From: Bordetella sp. 02P26C-1
GTDB taxonomy: Bacteria; Pseudomonadota; Gammaproteobacteria; Burkholderiales; Burkholderiaceae_B
Length of the DNA stretch: 64,000 bases
NCBI RefSeq assembly: GCF_009763255.1
Contig: NZ_WSJB01000019.1
Location: 62,001-126,000 of the forward strand
Direction of reading: 5' to 3'
The stretch's first letter is position 1. Every line of letters starts with the position of its first letter. The notes under the pieces were generated by a model. The model was given only the letters and a program-made list of their open reading frames with translations. It did not search any database and was not told where the DNA came from. Below are positions 17,092-27,617 of the stretch, in pieces. A program made the position numbers and the translations under genes.

Positions 17092-17167
17092 TGGCGTCCC
17101 CTAGGGGATTCGAACCCCTGTACTCACCGTGAAAGGGTGATGTCCTAGGCCTCTAGACGAAGGGGAC
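17092..17167 (-). tRNA. tRNA-Glu (TTC), copy 2
   Basis: 76 nt with CCA; sequence identical to the copy at 16758-16833. The spacer to tRNA-Asp is 37 nt here and 36 nt in copy 1 and is nearly identical, so the duplication included it. Confidence 0.97.
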
Positions 17168-17200
17168 TTGGACTAACTGTACTGCAACTTCGCTTTCGAC

Positions 17201-17276
<76 letters not shown>

Positions 17277-17360
17277 GTTTTCGCTAAAACAAGGCTGCAA
17301 TTTGGAGGTGTTAACTCTGTCGTTGCGGCGTTTGTTTAGTGCCGTTGGCGAAGAAACGAG

Positions 17361-17389
17361 ATTATGCACGAGTTTTTTTTTGTGTGCAA
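17361..17389 (-). promoter_or_regulatory. Sigma-70-type promoter for the tRNA operon
   Basis: On the reverse strand TTGCAC (17384-17389) and CATAAT (17361-17366) are 17 bases apart, with an A-tract in the spacer. The predicted start near 17354 gives a leader of roughly 75 bases before tRNA-Ala. The upstream gene lnt ends at 17406, so the promoter sits directly after it. Confidence 0.6.
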
Positions 17390-17405
17390 GTCAATGGCGG
17401 AAAAT

Positions 17406-19040
17406 TTATAAATTTCTTTGCCTGCGACGTGCGATCCCCGCCACGACGAGGATCAAAGCCAATATGCCCAGCACCGGCTTGTCGCCCCAACGCGCATAGG
17501 GCGTGAGGCCAGTCATGCCTTGCACGGAGACGGGCAGGATACCCGCCTGGTGCGGGGGCAGCTGTGCCGCCACCTGGCCTTGAGCATCGATGGCGGCGGT
17601 AATGCCAGTGTTCGTCGCAGCCAACATCGGACGTGCCGTTTCCAGCGTGCGCAGTCGGCCGATCTGTAGATGCTGGCGCAGCGCCCAGGTGTTGCCGAAC
17701 CAGCCTAGATTGCTCACATTGGCCAGAATCGTGGCTCCCGGCTCGCCATTGTCGCTGGGGTGCAGTGCGGGCAGCAGCTCGATGCCGAACAGGTCTTCGT
17801 AGCAGATGTTGAACGCCACATATTGATCGCCCACGTGAAAGGGCGGCTGGCGCTCGGCACCGCGGTCGAAATCCCCCAAGGGGATGTTGAGCATGTCGAT
17901 AAACCAGCGGAACCCGGGAGGCACGTATTCGCCCCAAGGCACGAGGTGCTGCTTGTCGTAACGCAGCGCGGGCGTGCCCGAACGCAGCTGCTCGAGCGGC
18001 GTTTCCGCCGTAAAACCAATCACGCTATTGGTAAAGCTGTCACGCCCATCCGCACCACGCGTGCGTAATGGCACCCCCATGGCAATAACGGCCGTGTGTC
18101 GGGCCGCAATGCTGCGCCAAGCTTGCCATATCGCGGGATCGAGCCGGTCCTGAAAGATGGGCAGAACAGTTTCTGGCAGGATGATCAGCTGCGCCGCGGG
18201 GGTGGGCAGCGCGGCCAATTCCAGGTGGCGCTGAATGCCAGATTCCAATAGCTGGGGATCAAACTTCTGCGATTGCTCGACATTGCCTTGCACCAGGCGC
18301 ACCCGCAGCGGCTCGCCCGTGGGGCGCGACCACGTGATATTCGCCAGGGGCCAGCCCGCTAACACCAGCAGCAGCGCAAGCGCACAAACCAGATTGCGCG
18401 GCACATCGGGGCGGTCTGTTTTCAGACTCTGAGGGCGCCATAACCCGGCCAGTGCCGCCGCGGCAAAGGCCGCAAAAAACGCCATGCCATGCACGCCCAG
18501 CACCGGCGCCCATCCTGCAATCGGACTATCGACATGCGCATACCCGATGTTCAGCCAAGGGAACCCGGTCAGCACCGTGGCCCGCAACCATTCCAGCAAT
18601 CCCCACGCCGCGGCAAAGCAGAGCGGCGCCATCAACACGCGAGGCCACGACGAGGGTGCGTCCTCGCCACTGGGCAGCGGCGGAGTCAGCCATCGCGCGA
18701 GCGCACATGCGACTGCGGGAAAGAGCGCCAGAAAAGCCGCCAACGCCAATACACCCGCCACCGCCAATGGCGCGGCCAGGCCGCCATAGTGATGCAGGCT
18801 GACGAAGATCCAGTACAACCCCAACGAATAGCTGGCGAAATTGAATACCCACCCCCGCAGAAACGCCGTCGCGACCCGAGGTGCCTGCATGGAGGTATAC
18901 GCCAGACAAGCCAGCGTGAGGATTTCCACGAGCGCGAGCGACCACACCGGCAGTGGTCCCGGCGCAAACGTCATGGCATGCACGGCGCCCGCCGCGACCA
19001 AACCCACAAGAGCCCAGCGAGGGGCGCGGCCAAACGTCAT
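17406..19040 (-). CDS. lnt: Apolipoprotein N-acyltransferase Lnt
   Basis: 544-residue inner-membrane enzyme that adds the third acyl chain to lipoproteins. Several membrane helices fill residues 10-240, followed by a periplasmic nitrilase domain. The catalytic triad is visible as Glu290 (ILPETVLP), Lys363 ([12 protein letters not shown]) and Cys413 (NICYEDLFG), and a last helix closes the protein. The ATG at 19040 is chosen because GGAG lies just upstream; a longer reading from 19115 would overlap corC by 35 bases and lacks such a site. It is the last gene of the miaB-phoH-ybeY-corC-lnt operon, the common proteobacterial order. Confidence 0.95.
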   Translation of the reverse strand: MTFGRAPRWALVGLVAAGAVHAMTFAPGPLPVWSLALVEILTLACLAYTSMQAPRVATAFLRGWVFNFASYSLGLYWIFVSLHHYGGLAAPLAVAGVLALAAFLALFPAVACALARWLTPPLPSGEDAPSSWPRVLMAPLCFAAAWGLLEWLRATVLTGFPWLNIGYAHVDSPIAGWAPVLGVHGMAFFAAFAAAALAGLWRPQSLKTDRPDVPRNLVCALALLLVLAGWPLANITWSRPTGEPLRVRLVQGNVEQSQKFDPQLLESGIQRHLELAALPTPAAQLIILPETVLPIFQDRLDPAIWQAWRSIAARHTAVIAMGVPLRTRGADGRDSFTNSVIGFTAETPLEQLRSGTPALRYDKQHLVPWGEYVPPGFRWFIDMLNIPLGDFDRGAERQPPFHVGDQYVAFNICYEDLFGIELLPALHPSDNGEPGATILANVSNLGWFGNTWALRQHLQIGRLRTLETARPMLAATNTGITAAIDAQGQVAAQLPPHQAGILPVSVQGMTGLTPYARWGDKPVLGILALILVVAGIARRRQRNL

Positions 19041-19080
19041 CAGAGGCTCCGAACGGCCTCGCCGCAAAGGCGAGTCACGA

Positions 19081-19983
19081 TCAAGTGTTGGAAGATGCGC
19101 CGTTATCGGTGCCATTGGCGTGCGCGGCCGGGTTACGCTTGGCGCGCAACCACAAAGCCCGGCGGGCGTCCGCGCGGATGACTTCGATCACGATGTCGCC
19201 ATGCGTGGCGCTGTCGCCGCGGCGCGGGATGCGCCCGAGTTGGCCACCCACCCATCCGCCAACGCTGTCATATTCGTCGTCGGGCAGATCGGTTTGGAAG
19301 GCTTCGTTGAAGTGACTGATCTCTGTGGCAGCCATCAGGCGCCATTGGTTCTCGCCCTCGGGGAAGATGCTTTGTTCGTCTTCCTCGTCGAATTCGTCTT
19401 CGATGTCGCCGACGATCTGCTCGAGGACATCTTCCATAGTGACCAGGCCGGAGATGCCACCATGTTCGTCAATCACAATCGCCAGATGGTTGTGGCTGGC
19501 GCGGAACTCGCGCAGCAACACGTTCAGGCGCTTGGTTTCAGGAATGAACACGGCCGGGCGTACCAGCGAACGCAGCTCGATGCTCGGATCCAGCATGCTG
19601 CGCAGCAGATCCTTGGCGAGCAAAATACCGATGATGTTGTCGCGATCGTCTTCGTAGACGGGAAAGCGGGAGTGGCCGGCGTCGATTATCAGGGCCACCA
19701 ATTGCGGCACCGACAGCGACACGTCGAGCAAATCCATGCGCGAACGCGGCACCATGATGTCGGCAACGGTACGCTCGGACACGGCCAGCGCGCCCTTGAT
19801 CATGCCATAGGCTTCAACATCGAGCAGGTGCCGGTCATGCGCGGCATCCAGGACGGCTTTAATGCCTTCGCGGTCCTCGGGCTCGCGTCGTCGCACGAGC
19901 GCCAGCATGCGGTCTAACAGGGATTTAGTGGGCTTGGGCGCGCGCGACGCGTGCGCCTCGGTAGTAGGGTAAGGGTCGGACAT
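19081..19983 (-). CDS. corC: CorC/HlyC-family CBS-domain protein (YbeX)
   Basis: 300 residues: a CBS-domain pair (about residues 70-195, with [16 protein letters not shown] and [19 protein letters not shown]) followed by the CorC_HlyC transporter-associated domain (about 210-285). No DUF21 membrane part is present, as in E. coli YbeX. It is linked to magnesium/cobalt efflux and ribosome maturation in relatives. The ATG at 19983 is preferred over an upstream in-frame TTG at 19998. It lies between ybeY and lnt in the conserved operon, 40 bp before lnt. Several acidic stretches (DEFDEEDEQ) are typical. Confidence 0.92.
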   Translation of the reverse strand: MSDPYPTTEAHASRAPKPTKSLLDRMLALVRRREPEDREGIKAVLDAAHDRHLLDVEAYGMIKGALAVSERTVADIMVPRSRMDLLDVSLSVPQLVALIIDAGHSRFPVYEDDRDNIIGILLAKDLLRSMLDPSIELRSLVRPAVFIPETKRLNVLLREFRASHNHLAIVIDEHGGISGLVTMEDVLEQIVGDIEDEFDEEDEQSIFPEGENQWRLMAATEISHFNEAFQTDLPDDEYDSVGGWVGGQLGRIPRRGDSATHGDIVIEVIRADARRALWLRAKRNPAAHANGTDNGASSNT

Positions 19984-20052
19984 CGTCCCGTCGGACAAGT
20001 TAAAGATGCTTCAGGATAACCGAATTTGGTCGGAAATTTGTATACCTCGCCC

Positions 20053-20535
20053 TCAGGCGTAGGGATCGGCGATGCGCATGTCGGCCAGAATGGCCGTCTC
20101 CAGCGACTCCATGCGCTTCGCGTCGCGGGCGTTGAGGTGGTCGTAGCCCAGCGCGTGAAGCACGCCGTGTATGGTCAGGTGCGCCGCGTGATCGAGCAGC
20201 GTTTTGCCTTGCTCGCGCGCCTCGCGTACCAGCACCGGCACGCAGATGACGATGTCACCGCGCGCCGTCCCGAGCGGATCGGTGCCGTATTCGAAGGTGA
20301 GGACATTGGTGGCGTAGTCTTTCTCGCGATAGGCGCGGTTCAATTTGCGGCCTTCGGCTTGCCCGACCAGACGCAGGCTGAATTCGGCGCGCGCACAGTC
20401 GATCAGGCCGTCGCGAGCGGCGCCGTCCAGGGCGCGGCGTGCCCAGCGGCGCAGTCGCCAGCGAGGCAGGCGCGGCTCGGCGACACCGTACTGCACGGAA
20501 AGGGAAAGTTCGGGAAGGGCAGGTTCAGCGTTCAT
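20053..20535 (-). CDS. ybeY: Endoribonuclease YbeY (rRNA maturation factor)
   Basis: 160 residues; metal-dependent single-strand RNase for 16S rRNA 3'-end maturation and ribosome quality control. The zinc motif HGVLHALGYDH (three histidines) is complete near residue 124, preceded by the conserved NRAYREKDYATNVLTF segment containing the catalytic arginine. Length is typical. It follows phoH by 41 bp on the same strand, the usual neighbour pair. Confidence 0.95.
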   Translation of the reverse strand: MNAEPALPELSLSVQYGVAEPRLPRWRLRRWARRALDGAARDGLIDCARAEFSLRLVGQAEGRKLNRAYREKDYATNVLTFEYGTDPLGTARGDIVICVPVLVREAREQGKTLLDHAAHLTIHGVLHALGYDHLNARDAKRMESLETAILADMRIADPYA

Positions 20536-20576
20536 GAATAAAAATGGGCAGGGCTCGGCGGCATGCCGATCCTGAC

Positions 20577-21596
20577 TTAAGACTCTTCAGCCGCGCGGTC
20601 GTAGGCATCGACGATACGCGCCACCAAGGGATGGCGCACCACGTCACGGCTGGTAAAGCGCGTCGTCGCGATGCCTTGCACGTCTTCCAACACACCGACG
20701 GCGTGCGCGAGGCCGCTTTGCTGGCCGCGGGGCAAATCCACCTGCGACGGGTCGCCGGTGATGACCGCCTTGCTGCCGAAGCCAATACGCGTGAGGAACA
20801 TCTTCATCTGTTCCGGCGTGGTGTTCTGGGCTTCGTCCAAAATCACAAAAGCGTGGTTCAGCGTACGGCCACGCATATAGGCCAGCGGGGCGATCTCGAT
20901 GGTCTGCTTTTCGAACAGGCGCTGGACCTTGTCAAAGCCCATCAGGTCGTAGAGCGCGTCGTAAAGCGGACGCAGATACGGGTCGACCTTTTGCGCCAGA
21001 TCGCCGGGCAGAAAACCCAGGCGTTCACCGGCCTCGACGGCTGGGCGGGTCAACACAAGGCGCTGCACGGAATCGCGTTCCATTGCGTCGATGGCGCAAG
21101 CGACGGCCAGCCAGGTTTTGCCGGTGCCGGCCGGGCCGATGCCGAACGTGATGTCGTGCTTGAGGATGTTTTCCAGGTATTCGCGCTGGCGCGGCGTGCG
21201 CGGGCGCAGATCGCTGCGGCGGGTACGCAGGGCGATGTGGCCTTCTTCGGCGGTCGTGGGTAAGGCGTTGGGTTCAATGCCGCGTGGATCGACCGGAGCG
21301 GCTTCGCTGCGGCCCACGCCCATTTCCACCAAACCCAGCTGGATATCATCGACCGACAGCGCGCGATGCACGGCCTGATCGTGAAAACGCTGCAAGGCGC
21401 GTCCGGCCAGCTCGGCGCGTTCGCCTTCCAGCGTGACGCGATTGCCGCGGCGCGACAGGTTCACGCCCATGCCGTCGGCCAGCTGACGCAGGTTTTCATC
21501 CAGCGGGCCACAAAGATTGGCCAGATGGGTGTTATCGCCCTCGAGGTTGACGATAGTCGGCATGGTGCGTCGGGTGCGGCTACGGGGATTCGTCAT
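20577..21596 (-). CDS. ybeZ: PhoH-like ATPase (YbeZ)
   Basis: 339 residues; cytosolic P-loop ATPase of the PhoH family, thought to work with YbeY in RNA processing. The Walker A motif GIGPAGTGKTWLA lies near residue 154, the Walker B-like HAFVILDEAQNTTPEQMKMFLTRIG follows, then ITGDPSQVDLPRGQQSGL, all diagnostic. An N-terminal KH-like part of about 100 residues precedes. Start at ATG 21596, twelve bases after the miaB stop. E. coli calls this gene ybeZ; many databases use phoH. Confidence 0.95.
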   Translation of the reverse strand: MTNPRSRTRRTMPTIVNLEGDNTHLANLCGPLDENLRQLADGMGVNLSRRGNRVTLEGERAELAGRALQRFHDQAVHRALSVDDIQLGLVEMGVGRSEAAPVDPRGIEPNALPTTAEEGHIALRTRRSDLRPRTPRQREYLENILKHDITFGIGPAGTGKTWLAVACAIDAMERDSVQRLVLTRPAVEAGERLGFLPGDLAQKVDPYLRPLYDALYDLMGFDKVQRLFEKQTIEIAPLAYMRGRTLNHAFVILDEAQNTTPEQMKMFLTRIGFGSKAVITGDPSQVDLPRGQQSGLAHAVGVLEDVQGIATTRFTSRDVVRHPLVARIVDAYDRAAEES

Positions 21597-21608
21597 GCGA
21601 GGCCTTGT

Positions 21609-23093
21609 TCAGTGGCGTGCCACGGCGGCAAGCGCCGTGGCATCGAGGTCCACGCCGTCGACATCGGCGACGCGGGCGCGGAGAGAGTTCGGATACGCCT
21701 CGGTGATGATGACATCCACCATCTGGCCGATCAGCCGGGACGGCGCCGGGAAATTCACGATCCGGTTGTTTTCGGTGCGGCCCATCAGTTCATTCGGGTC
21801 GCGCCGCGATGGGCCTTCGACCAGCAGACGCTGGCGCGTGCCCACCATGGATCGTGCGATCTCGGCGGCTTGCTGGTTGATCAGGGCCTGCAACTGTTGC
21901 AGGCGGCGCAACTTCACCTCTTGCGGGGTATCGTCGTGCAGATCGGCAGCCGGCGTGCCCGGGCGGCGCGAATAGACAAACGAGAACGAGGTATCGAAGC
22001 CCACGTCTTGAATGAGCTTCATCGTTTTCTGGAAATCTTCCTCGGTCTCGCCGGGGAAACCCACGATGAAGTCGGAGGACAGGGTCAGTCCGGGGCGCGC
22101 GGCGCGCAGGCGGCGCACGACAGACTTGAATTCCAGGGCGGTGTAGCCGCGCTTCATGGCCGCCAGCACACGGTCGCTGCCAGCCTGCACCGGCAAATGC
22201 AGGAACGACACCAATTTAGGCAGACGCGCGTAGGCGTCCACCATGCGTTGCGTCATTTCCTTGGGGTGCGAGGTCGTGTAGCGGATACGCTCGATGCCGG
22301 GGATTTCGTGCACATACTCCAGCAGCATGGCGAAATCCGCGATTTCGCCGGTATCGCCCATCGGTCCGCGATAAGCGTTGACGTTCTGGCCTAGCAGCGT
22401 GACTTCCTTGACACCTTGATCGGCCAGATCGGCGACTTCGACGAGCACGTCGTCGAACGGACGCGAGACCTCCGCGCCGCGCGTATAGGGCACGACACAG
22501 AAGCTGCAGTATTTGCTGCAGCCTTCCATGATCGAGACAAACGCCGAGGCGCCATCGACGCGCGGCGGGGGCAGGGCGTCGAATTTTTCGATCTCGGGAA
22601 AGCTGATGTCCACCTGCGACTTGCCCGAGGCACGGCGGCGCTGGATCAGCTCCGGCAGGCGGTGCAGCGTTTGCGGGCCAAACACCACGTCCACATAGGG
22701 CGCGCGCTTGACGATGGCTTCGCCTTCCTGGCTAGCCACACAGCCGCCTACGCCGATGACGAGGTTGGGGTTGATCTTTTTCAGATGCTGGACGCGGCCC
22801 AGATCGGAAAACACCTTTTCCTGCGCTTTTTCGCGCACCGAACAGGTATTGAACAGAATGACATCGGCTTGCTCGGGATCGTTGGTGATCTCGAGCCCCT
22901 GGTCGCCGCGCAGCACATCGGCCATCTTGTCCGAGTCATACTCGTTCATCTGACAGCCAAAGGTACGGATGTAGAGCTTGCGTACGCCAGCGGATGCGCC
23001 GGAATCGGCATCTTGCGCGGCGGCTGCCGTCGGCGTGGCGGGGAGAGTAGGCGACGCGGGCGCGCCGGCACGTTTGAGTGTGGTTTCTTGCAT
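21609..23093 (-). CDS. miaB: tRNA-2-methylthio-N6-dimethylallyladenosine synthase MiaB
   Basis: 494-residue radical SAM methylthiotransferase acting on A37 of tRNAs that read UNN codons. The N-terminal UPF0004 domain has its three cluster cysteines at 47, 84 and 118; the radical SAM site is [15 protein letters not shown]; a TRAM domain (about 420-485) ends the protein. Residues 10-35 are an Ala/Pro-rich extension not found in E. coli. The ATG at 23093 is chosen. The frame stays open upstream to 23903, but that stretch is antisense to the PAP2 gene and has no relation to MiaB. First gene of the miaB-phoH-ybeY-corC-lnt operon. Confidence 0.95.
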   Translation of the reverse strand: MQETTLKRAGAPASPTLPATPTAAAAQDADSGASAGVRKLYIRTFGCQMNEYDSDKMADVLRGDQGLEITNDPEQADVILFNTCSVREKAQEKVFSDLGRVQHLKKINPNLVIGVGGCVASQEGEAIVKRAPYVDVVFGPQTLHRLPELIQRRRASGKSQVDISFPEIEKFDALPPPRVDGASAFVSIMEGCSKYCSFCVVPYTRGAEVSRPFDDVLVEVADLADQGVKEVTLLGQNVNAYRGPMGDTGEIADFAMLLEYVHEIPGIERIRYTTSHPKEMTQRMVDAYARLPKLVSFLHLPVQAGSDRVLAAMKRGYTALEFKSVVRRLRAARPGLTLSSDFIVGFPGETEEDFQKTMKLIQDVGFDTSFSFVYSRRPGTPAADLHDDTPQEVKLRRLQQLQALINQQAAEIARSMVGTRQRLLVEGPSRRDPNELMGRTENNRIVNFPAPSRLIGQMVDVIITEAYPNSLRARVADVDGVDLDATALAAVARH

Positions 23094-23243
23094 GATGTGC
23101 GCCGTGACGGGTGTAGATCCCGGGGGCGATGAGCGAAGGAAAGCGGGCATTTTACCGCGTAGGGCAAATCCGGTCTTGGTTTCGCCGGAATTGGCGATTA
23201 CCATGTCGCCCTCGCGCCCGGCTCGACATTTCCTTTGCCTTTC

Positions 23244-24020
23244 ATGACGTCTCCTCAAGACTTGCTCCCCGATCCTACGCCGCAGGCTTCCGCGGGGGCT
23301 TCGGCGGTTCCGGATACCGCTTCGGTTCCTCTGGCCACCGACACCCCTATTGCGCCGCGGCCCTATGGTGGTGCGGTATTGGTGGCGTGCCTCGCGCTCG
23401 CATTGCTGATGATGAGCCGATGGATCGATCAGCCGCTGACGCTGGCGATCCAACAGCATGTTTCGGACGGGGTGAATAAGGTCTTCGACAAAATCGGTAA
23501 TCTGGGCGATAGCGAGTTCTATATCCTCGCGGCGTTGGCGGTTTACGTGGTGTCGCTGATCGGCCTGCGTCGTGGATGGGCGTGTCCGCTGCGCGCGGGC
23601 TTTGATCGCATGGCGCGCGGCGCCGTCTTGGTCGTGGGCAGCATGGCTGTCGGCGGCCTCATTACCCTGGTGTTGAAAAAGGTGGTGGCCCGCACGCGTC
23701 CGGAGGTGTTGATCGAAGACGGCTGGCATGGCCTGGTCGCGCCGTTTACACGCGGCAATGACTACAACTCCTTTCCGTCGAGCCACACGCTGACGGCCTT
23801 CGCGGTTGCCGCGGCGATTGGCGAAATTGCCCCGCGCTGGCGCATTCCGGCGCTTTTGATTGCGGCGCTGGTGGCCATCAGCCGCGTGATAAATCGCGAT
23901 CATTATCTGTCTGACGTGACAGCCGCGGCAGCCATAGGCATTCTGGTCGCGTATTACCTCGCGCCGTATGTGCTCGACTCCCGTCGACGCTGGATGTTTT
24001 TCGCGCGCTGGCGTCGGTAG
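23244..24020 (+). CDS. PAP2-family membrane phosphatase
   Basis: 258-residue integral membrane phosphatase acting on lipid phosphates, for example undecaprenyl-pyrophosphate or phosphatidylglycerophosphate. The three active-site motifs are present: [19 protein letters not shown] (serine in place of the usual glycine of PSGH), and [13 protein letters not shown]. Five to six hydrophobic helices are visible. The first 45 residues are a Pro/Ala-rich hydrophilic leader. The ATG at 23244 is preferred over a TTG at 23235. Divergent from miaB with a 150-bp spacer; the solenoid gene begins 253 bp downstream. Confidence 0.85.
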   Translation: MTSPQDLLPDPTPQASAGASAVPDTASVPLATDTPIAPRPYGGAVLVACLALALLMMSRWIDQPLTLAIQQHVSDGVNKVFDKIGNLGDSEFYILAALAVYVVSLIGLRRGWACPLRAGFDRMARGAVLVVGSMAVGGLITLVLKKVVARTRPEVLIEDGWHGLVAPFTRGNDYNSFPSSHTLTAFAVAAAIGEIAPRWRIPALLIAALVAISRVINRDHYLSDVTAAAAIGILVAYYLAPYVLDSRRRWMFFARWRR

Positions 24021-24273
24021 CGCGCCGCACCGCCAACCTGTCTAGCCAGGCGTCCAGATCGACGCCCGCGCTCACGCGTATTCGGAATACGTTCCGCTTT
24101 CGGTGGCGCCTTTCAATAGATGTGTGCCGCCGCGGTATCCCAATCTTCCTCGAAGCGTTCCATCGTTGTTGATGGGAATGCGGAACTTGTGTGGCTTCAA
24201 AGTTACCCACGATGACTGTCGACATGGCCGATGGCCTTGCCAATGTCTTAATTCCTAACCTGGGTGCCCCTCT

Positions 24274-26562
24274 ATGAAGCCAATCTCGTCACTCTCATCA
24301 AACTCGCTTTCCAGTGCGAGCATCGGCGGAACACATCTGGATTCGAGTGGGTTGTCTGTCGCTGAACACGCCGCGCTAGCGAAGGCAGTAACGCGGAACA
24401 ATCTGGCCGAATTCCAGGCGATCTCGTCAAAACACCCTCAAGCGTGCGCTAATGCCGTATTCGATAATGGACAAAATATACTTCATCTGGCCACCGCTTC
24501 GCAGAGTTATGCGGTCGCTCGCGACTTCCTCCAGCGCTGCCCAGAATGGACCTCAGATCTTGTCAACGCCCGCGATGATCACGGTCATACGCCATTGACG
24601 TATGTCTGCGCTGGGCCCCAGGATAATGCCGATCTGGTTGTCCAATTGTTACGGGCCGGTACGCGGGAAGATTTGATTGCGCCACTCTTGGCTGCTGCCC
24701 GCAATGGTCACGAGAACATTGCAGTACAGCTAATCGAAGCGGGCGCGGATCTTAACCTCGCCTTGCCTAAGCTATGCGATGCCAATATCCCCGCGGAAGA
24801 AAGCTGGCGGGGCACCTGCATCTTGCAATCCTTCGAGCCCGATAGCATCCATGACGTACTGAGCGCCGTTGCGCATACTGGCGACTCTCACGTTGCCGCA
24901 GCACTCCAGATACACGGAGCGAGTGGCTCGCGGGTACTCTTGAACATGGCGTCACACGGCACGCTTGAGGGCAATGCGCTGACGACTTTGCTTAAATCGG
25001 GGCTTGATCTTCCTCAGGCGATCATCGGCCTCGTGCAGCGCGGCGATCTATCCAAAGCGAGCCAGGTGCTAGGTCTTGCAAAGCGCTTCGTCACGAACGA
25101 CACGGTGGCTGGTGCAGTGATACAACTTGCTGAAAAGGGGGATATGAAGACCCTAAGCCGAATGGCGCCGTTATTTAATACAGAAATAAGGTCAAATCGT
25201 TCACTTTGGGAAGAGCTTATTACTCGCTGCGACGCCAGCACCTTGAAAGGAATAATGTCGCTGGGACTGACTGTGCCGAACGGGACGCTGAAAACGCTAG
25301 TAGATTTGGAGCACGTTGGGGCGATGAAAAAGTTGCTGGATGCTGGAGTCCCACCCTCTATGATGATTAAGGCTGCTGGCTCTAACTTGTCGGGGGACGA
25401 AAAGCGCGTTTTGGCGCTGAAAGCCGCAGGCGTTGACGTCGGGGGCGGCAATAACGTCTCTTCAACTAGGGACCAGCAGCGCCAGCGACAAGTTTTTGGA
25501 AAGCTTAGCTCGGAAGACCAGTTGCAGGCCATAGCGGACATTGTGGCGCAGGGTAAAACTGGGCTTGTAGCTTGGCTTCTTACGGCAGCGAAGGATCCGC
25601 AGAGCCTCTTGAAGCAGGCGGCACGGCGGGCGGACGGGGAGAAGATATGCTCGAGCCTCCTTCGTTCAGGTTTGGTCGATGCCGAGTCGCTGCTCGTTGA
25701 CCTCGTTAAGTCGGACCAAATGAACGATGCGAAAAAACTTCTGCGCGCCATGCGGAATGCTCGCTTGAGCGATTTCGAGAACGTATGCACGCCGGTGCTA
25801 TTTAATCTCATCCAGAATGGAGACTTGGGGACCGCAAAAAAATTCATGCCATCCCTGACCTCAGGCGAGTCCGCTCTCGCGCAGGCAGCCAGCATTAATG
25901 ATATGGGTATGGTGACATCGCTGGTCGAGGCGGGTGCCGACGTTTCGCTTGCTGTCGGCACACTAATACAGAAGAAGCAAGTCGAGGCAGCCGGTAGGAT
26001 ACTGGAACAAGAAGCCAAGGTAGACTTTGATCTTGCGCTGATGTGGGCGATCGACGGGTTCTCGCATACCGACGGTTACAAAGTACTGGAACTCGTTGGA
26101 GCAAAACTTTCGAATGCACTATTTCTGGCCGCGAAGGAAGGGCATGACCACATTGTAGAGGCCATTGTTGAGATTGACGAATCTCTCGTGCGTGAAGTGT
26201 TGATCAGGGTGTCCTCGGATCCGGCTTTAGCCGAATGGGAAAAACGAGACATAGTGCAGGAGTGGAGATTTGGAAGCTTAACTTTAGCCGGTGCTTTGGA
26301 GGAGTTGGCCCGGGATTCGACGACGCTTTCTGTGCTACGGCACATTCTGTCTCTGGGTGCGCCGAGCGAAAACGCGCTGGTGGCTCTTGCTAAGCGCGGC
26401 GAATTGTCAGCCGTGGAGCAGTTGATCTTCGCTGGTAGCGCTACCAGGGGCGCTATGAGAACCTTGGTGAACGGCGGGAACACCGAGGCAGTTGAAGTGC
26501 TCAAGCAGGCAATGGAATCGGCGAAGCGGCGGTTCGACGGTGCACGTCCATTGGCTATCTAG
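24274..26562 (+). CDS. Large ankyrin-like alpha-solenoid protein, candidate secreted effector
   Basis: 762 residues, not a named family I recognise. The first 30 residues contain 11 serines and only one charged residue before position 21, which resembles type III secretion signals. From about residue 33 to 745 the protein is built of degenerate helical repeats. The clearest ankyrin-like units are at 66-96 (NGQNILHLATA), 104-160 (HGHTPLTYVCAG, then AARNGHENIAVQLIEAGADLN), 534-558 (VEAGADVS), 615-635 (LAAKEGHDHIVEAIV) and 700-721. No enzymatic domain, signal peptide or membrane helix is seen. Base composition is visibly lower in GC than both neighbours, with more A-ending and AGA/ATA codons, suggesting transfer. 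No clear ribosome site precedes the ATG, and no secretion genes are in the window. Ankyrin-type protein-binding scaffold is the safest description; the effector role is inference. Confidence 0.75.
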   Translation: MKPISSLSSNSLSSASIGGTHLDSSGLSVAEHAALAKAVTRNNLAEFQAISSKHPQACANAVFDNGQNILHLATASQSYAVARDFLQRCPEWTSDLVNARDDHGHTPLTYVCAGPQDNADLVVQLLRAGTREDLIAPLLAAARNGHENIAVQLIEAGADLNLALPKLCDANIPAEESWRGTCILQSFEPDSIHDVLSAVAHTGDSHVAAALQIHGASGSRVLLNMASHGTLEGNALTTLLKSGLDLPQAIIGLVQRGDLSKASQVLGLAKRFVTNDTVAGAVIQLAEKGDMKTLSRMAPLFNTEIRSNRSLWEELITRCDASTLKGIMSLGLTVPNGTLKTLVDLEHVGAMKKLLDAGVPPSMMIKAAGSNLSGDEKRVLALKAAGVDVGGGNNVSSTRDQQRQRQVFGKLSSEDQLQAIADIVAQGKTGLVAWLLTAAKDPQSLLKQAARRADGEKICSSLLRSGLVDAESLLVDLVKSDQMNDAKKLLRAMRNARLSDFENVCTPVLFNLIQNGDLGTAKKFMPSLTSGESALAQAASINDMGMVTSLVEAGADVSLAVGTLIQKKQVEAAGRILEQEAKVDFDLALMWAIDGFSHTDGYKVLELVGAKLSNALFLAAKEGHDHIVEAIVEIDESLVREVLIRVSSDPALAEWEKRDIVQEWRFGSLTLAGALEELARDSTTLSVLRHILSLGAPSENALVALAKRGELSAVEQLIFAGSATRGAMRTLVNGGNTEAVEVLKQAMESAKRRFDGARPLAI

Positions 26563-26574
26563 AGAAAAAATTAA

Positions 26575-26601
26575 AGGCGCCGGGATTTCGCCCCGGCGCC
26601 T
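26575..26601. terminator. Bidirectional terminator
   Basis: AGGCGCCGGG (26575-26584) pairs with CCCGGCGCCT (26592-26601), followed by TTTT on the plus strand and preceded by an A-rich stretch that reads as T-rich on the other strand. It serves both the solenoid gene and secF, which converge here. Confidence 0.85.
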
Positions 26602-26627
26602 TTTTCATGCGATGTGCTCGCAAACGA

Positions 26628-27566
26628 TCAGCCGACTTCGACCTCGACTTCGCCCTCTTTCTTGACCGGCTTGACCAGATCCTCGCGCTTGACGCCCATC
26701 CACATTGCCAATGCGGCTGCCACGAAGACCGAGGAGTAAATACCAAACCAAATCCCGATCGTCAGTGCCAGTGCGAAGTAGTGCAACGACGGGCCGCCGA
26801 AAAACAGCATGGCCAGCACCATCATCTGCGTCGAACCGTGGGTGATGATGGTTCGCGAAATGGTTTGCGTAATGGCGCTGTTAATCACCTCTTGCACGTT
26901 CGCCTTGCGGTACTTGCGGAAGTTCTCGCGGATCCGGTCCATGATCACGACCGATTCGTTGACCGAGTAGCCCAGCACTGCCAAGACGCCCGCCAACACC
27001 GAGAGGGAAAATTCCCACTGGAAGAAGGCGAAAAAGCCCAGAATGATGACCACGTCGTGCAGGTTGGCAATCACACCAGCGACCGCGAACTTCCACTCGA
27101 ACCGGAAGCCCAGATAGACCATGATGCCGATCACCACGAACAGCAACGCCATCAGGCCATTGTGCAGCAGCTCCTGACCGACTTGCGGACCCACGAATTC
27201 GACGCGCCGCAGCTCGGCTGAGGGATCCGCGGCCTTGAGCGCGCCCATGACAGCCTCGCTCTGCGTGGCCGAGGTCTGGCCTTCGGTGACCGGCAAGCGG
27301 ATCATCACGTCGCGCGAGGTGCCAAAATTCTGCACCTGAAAATCGCTATAGCCCAGTTCCGACACCGCCGAGCGCACATTGTCGAGCTGGGCGGTTTGCG
27401 CGTAGCTGACCTCCATCACCGTACCGCCAGTGAATTCGATCGACAGGTGAAAGCCGCGAGTAATGATGAAAAACACCGCCGCGATGAACGTCACCAGACT
27501 GATGATGTTCAGCACCAGCGCATGGCGCATGAACGGGATGGTGCGATGGATACGGAAAAATTCCAT
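26628..27566 (-). CDS. secF: Protein translocase subunit SecF
   Basis: 312-residue inner-membrane protein; with SecD it uses proton-motive force to help Sec export. The first helix near residue 15, a periplasmic P4 domain (about 35-135), then five helices with GVIANLHDVVIILGFFA and YSVNESVVIMDRIRENFR, the RND-family motifs. The C-terminal tail is short and acidic (EVEVEVG). Start at ATG 27566, 51 bp after secD. Last gene of the queA-tgt-yajC-secD-secF operon. Confidence 0.96.
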   Translation of the reverse strand: MEFFRIHRTIPFMRHALVLNIISLVTFIAAVFFIITRGFHLSIEFTGGTVMEVSYAQTAQLDNVRSAVSELGYSDFQVQNFGTSRDVMIRLPVTEGQTSATQSEAVMGALKAADPSAELRRVEFVGPQVGQELLHNGLMALLFVVIGIMVYLGFRFEWKFAVAGVIANLHDVVIILGFFAFFQWEFSLSVLAGVLAVLGYSVNESVVIMDRIRENFRKYRKANVQEVINSAITQTISRTIITHGSTQMMVLAMLFFGGPSLHYFALALTIGIWFGIYSSVFVAAALAMWMGVKREDLVKPVKKEGEVEVEVG

Positions 27567-27617
27567 GTTTCGCCTTGATTCTTATCGATGTGGGGCAGCC
27601 TGAGCCGCCCGCACAGG

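Noticed and set aside
23094-23903. Extension of the miaB frame upstream
   Set aside because: It is antisense to the PAP2 gene and has no MiaB similarity; the ATG at 23093 fits the family N-terminus.
24182-24210. GGAACT...CCAC upstream of the solenoid gene, resembling a type III sigma-factor (hrp) box
   Set aside because: The spacer is 19 bases where about 15-17 is expected, and the first half is not a full GGAACC; not good enough to claim.
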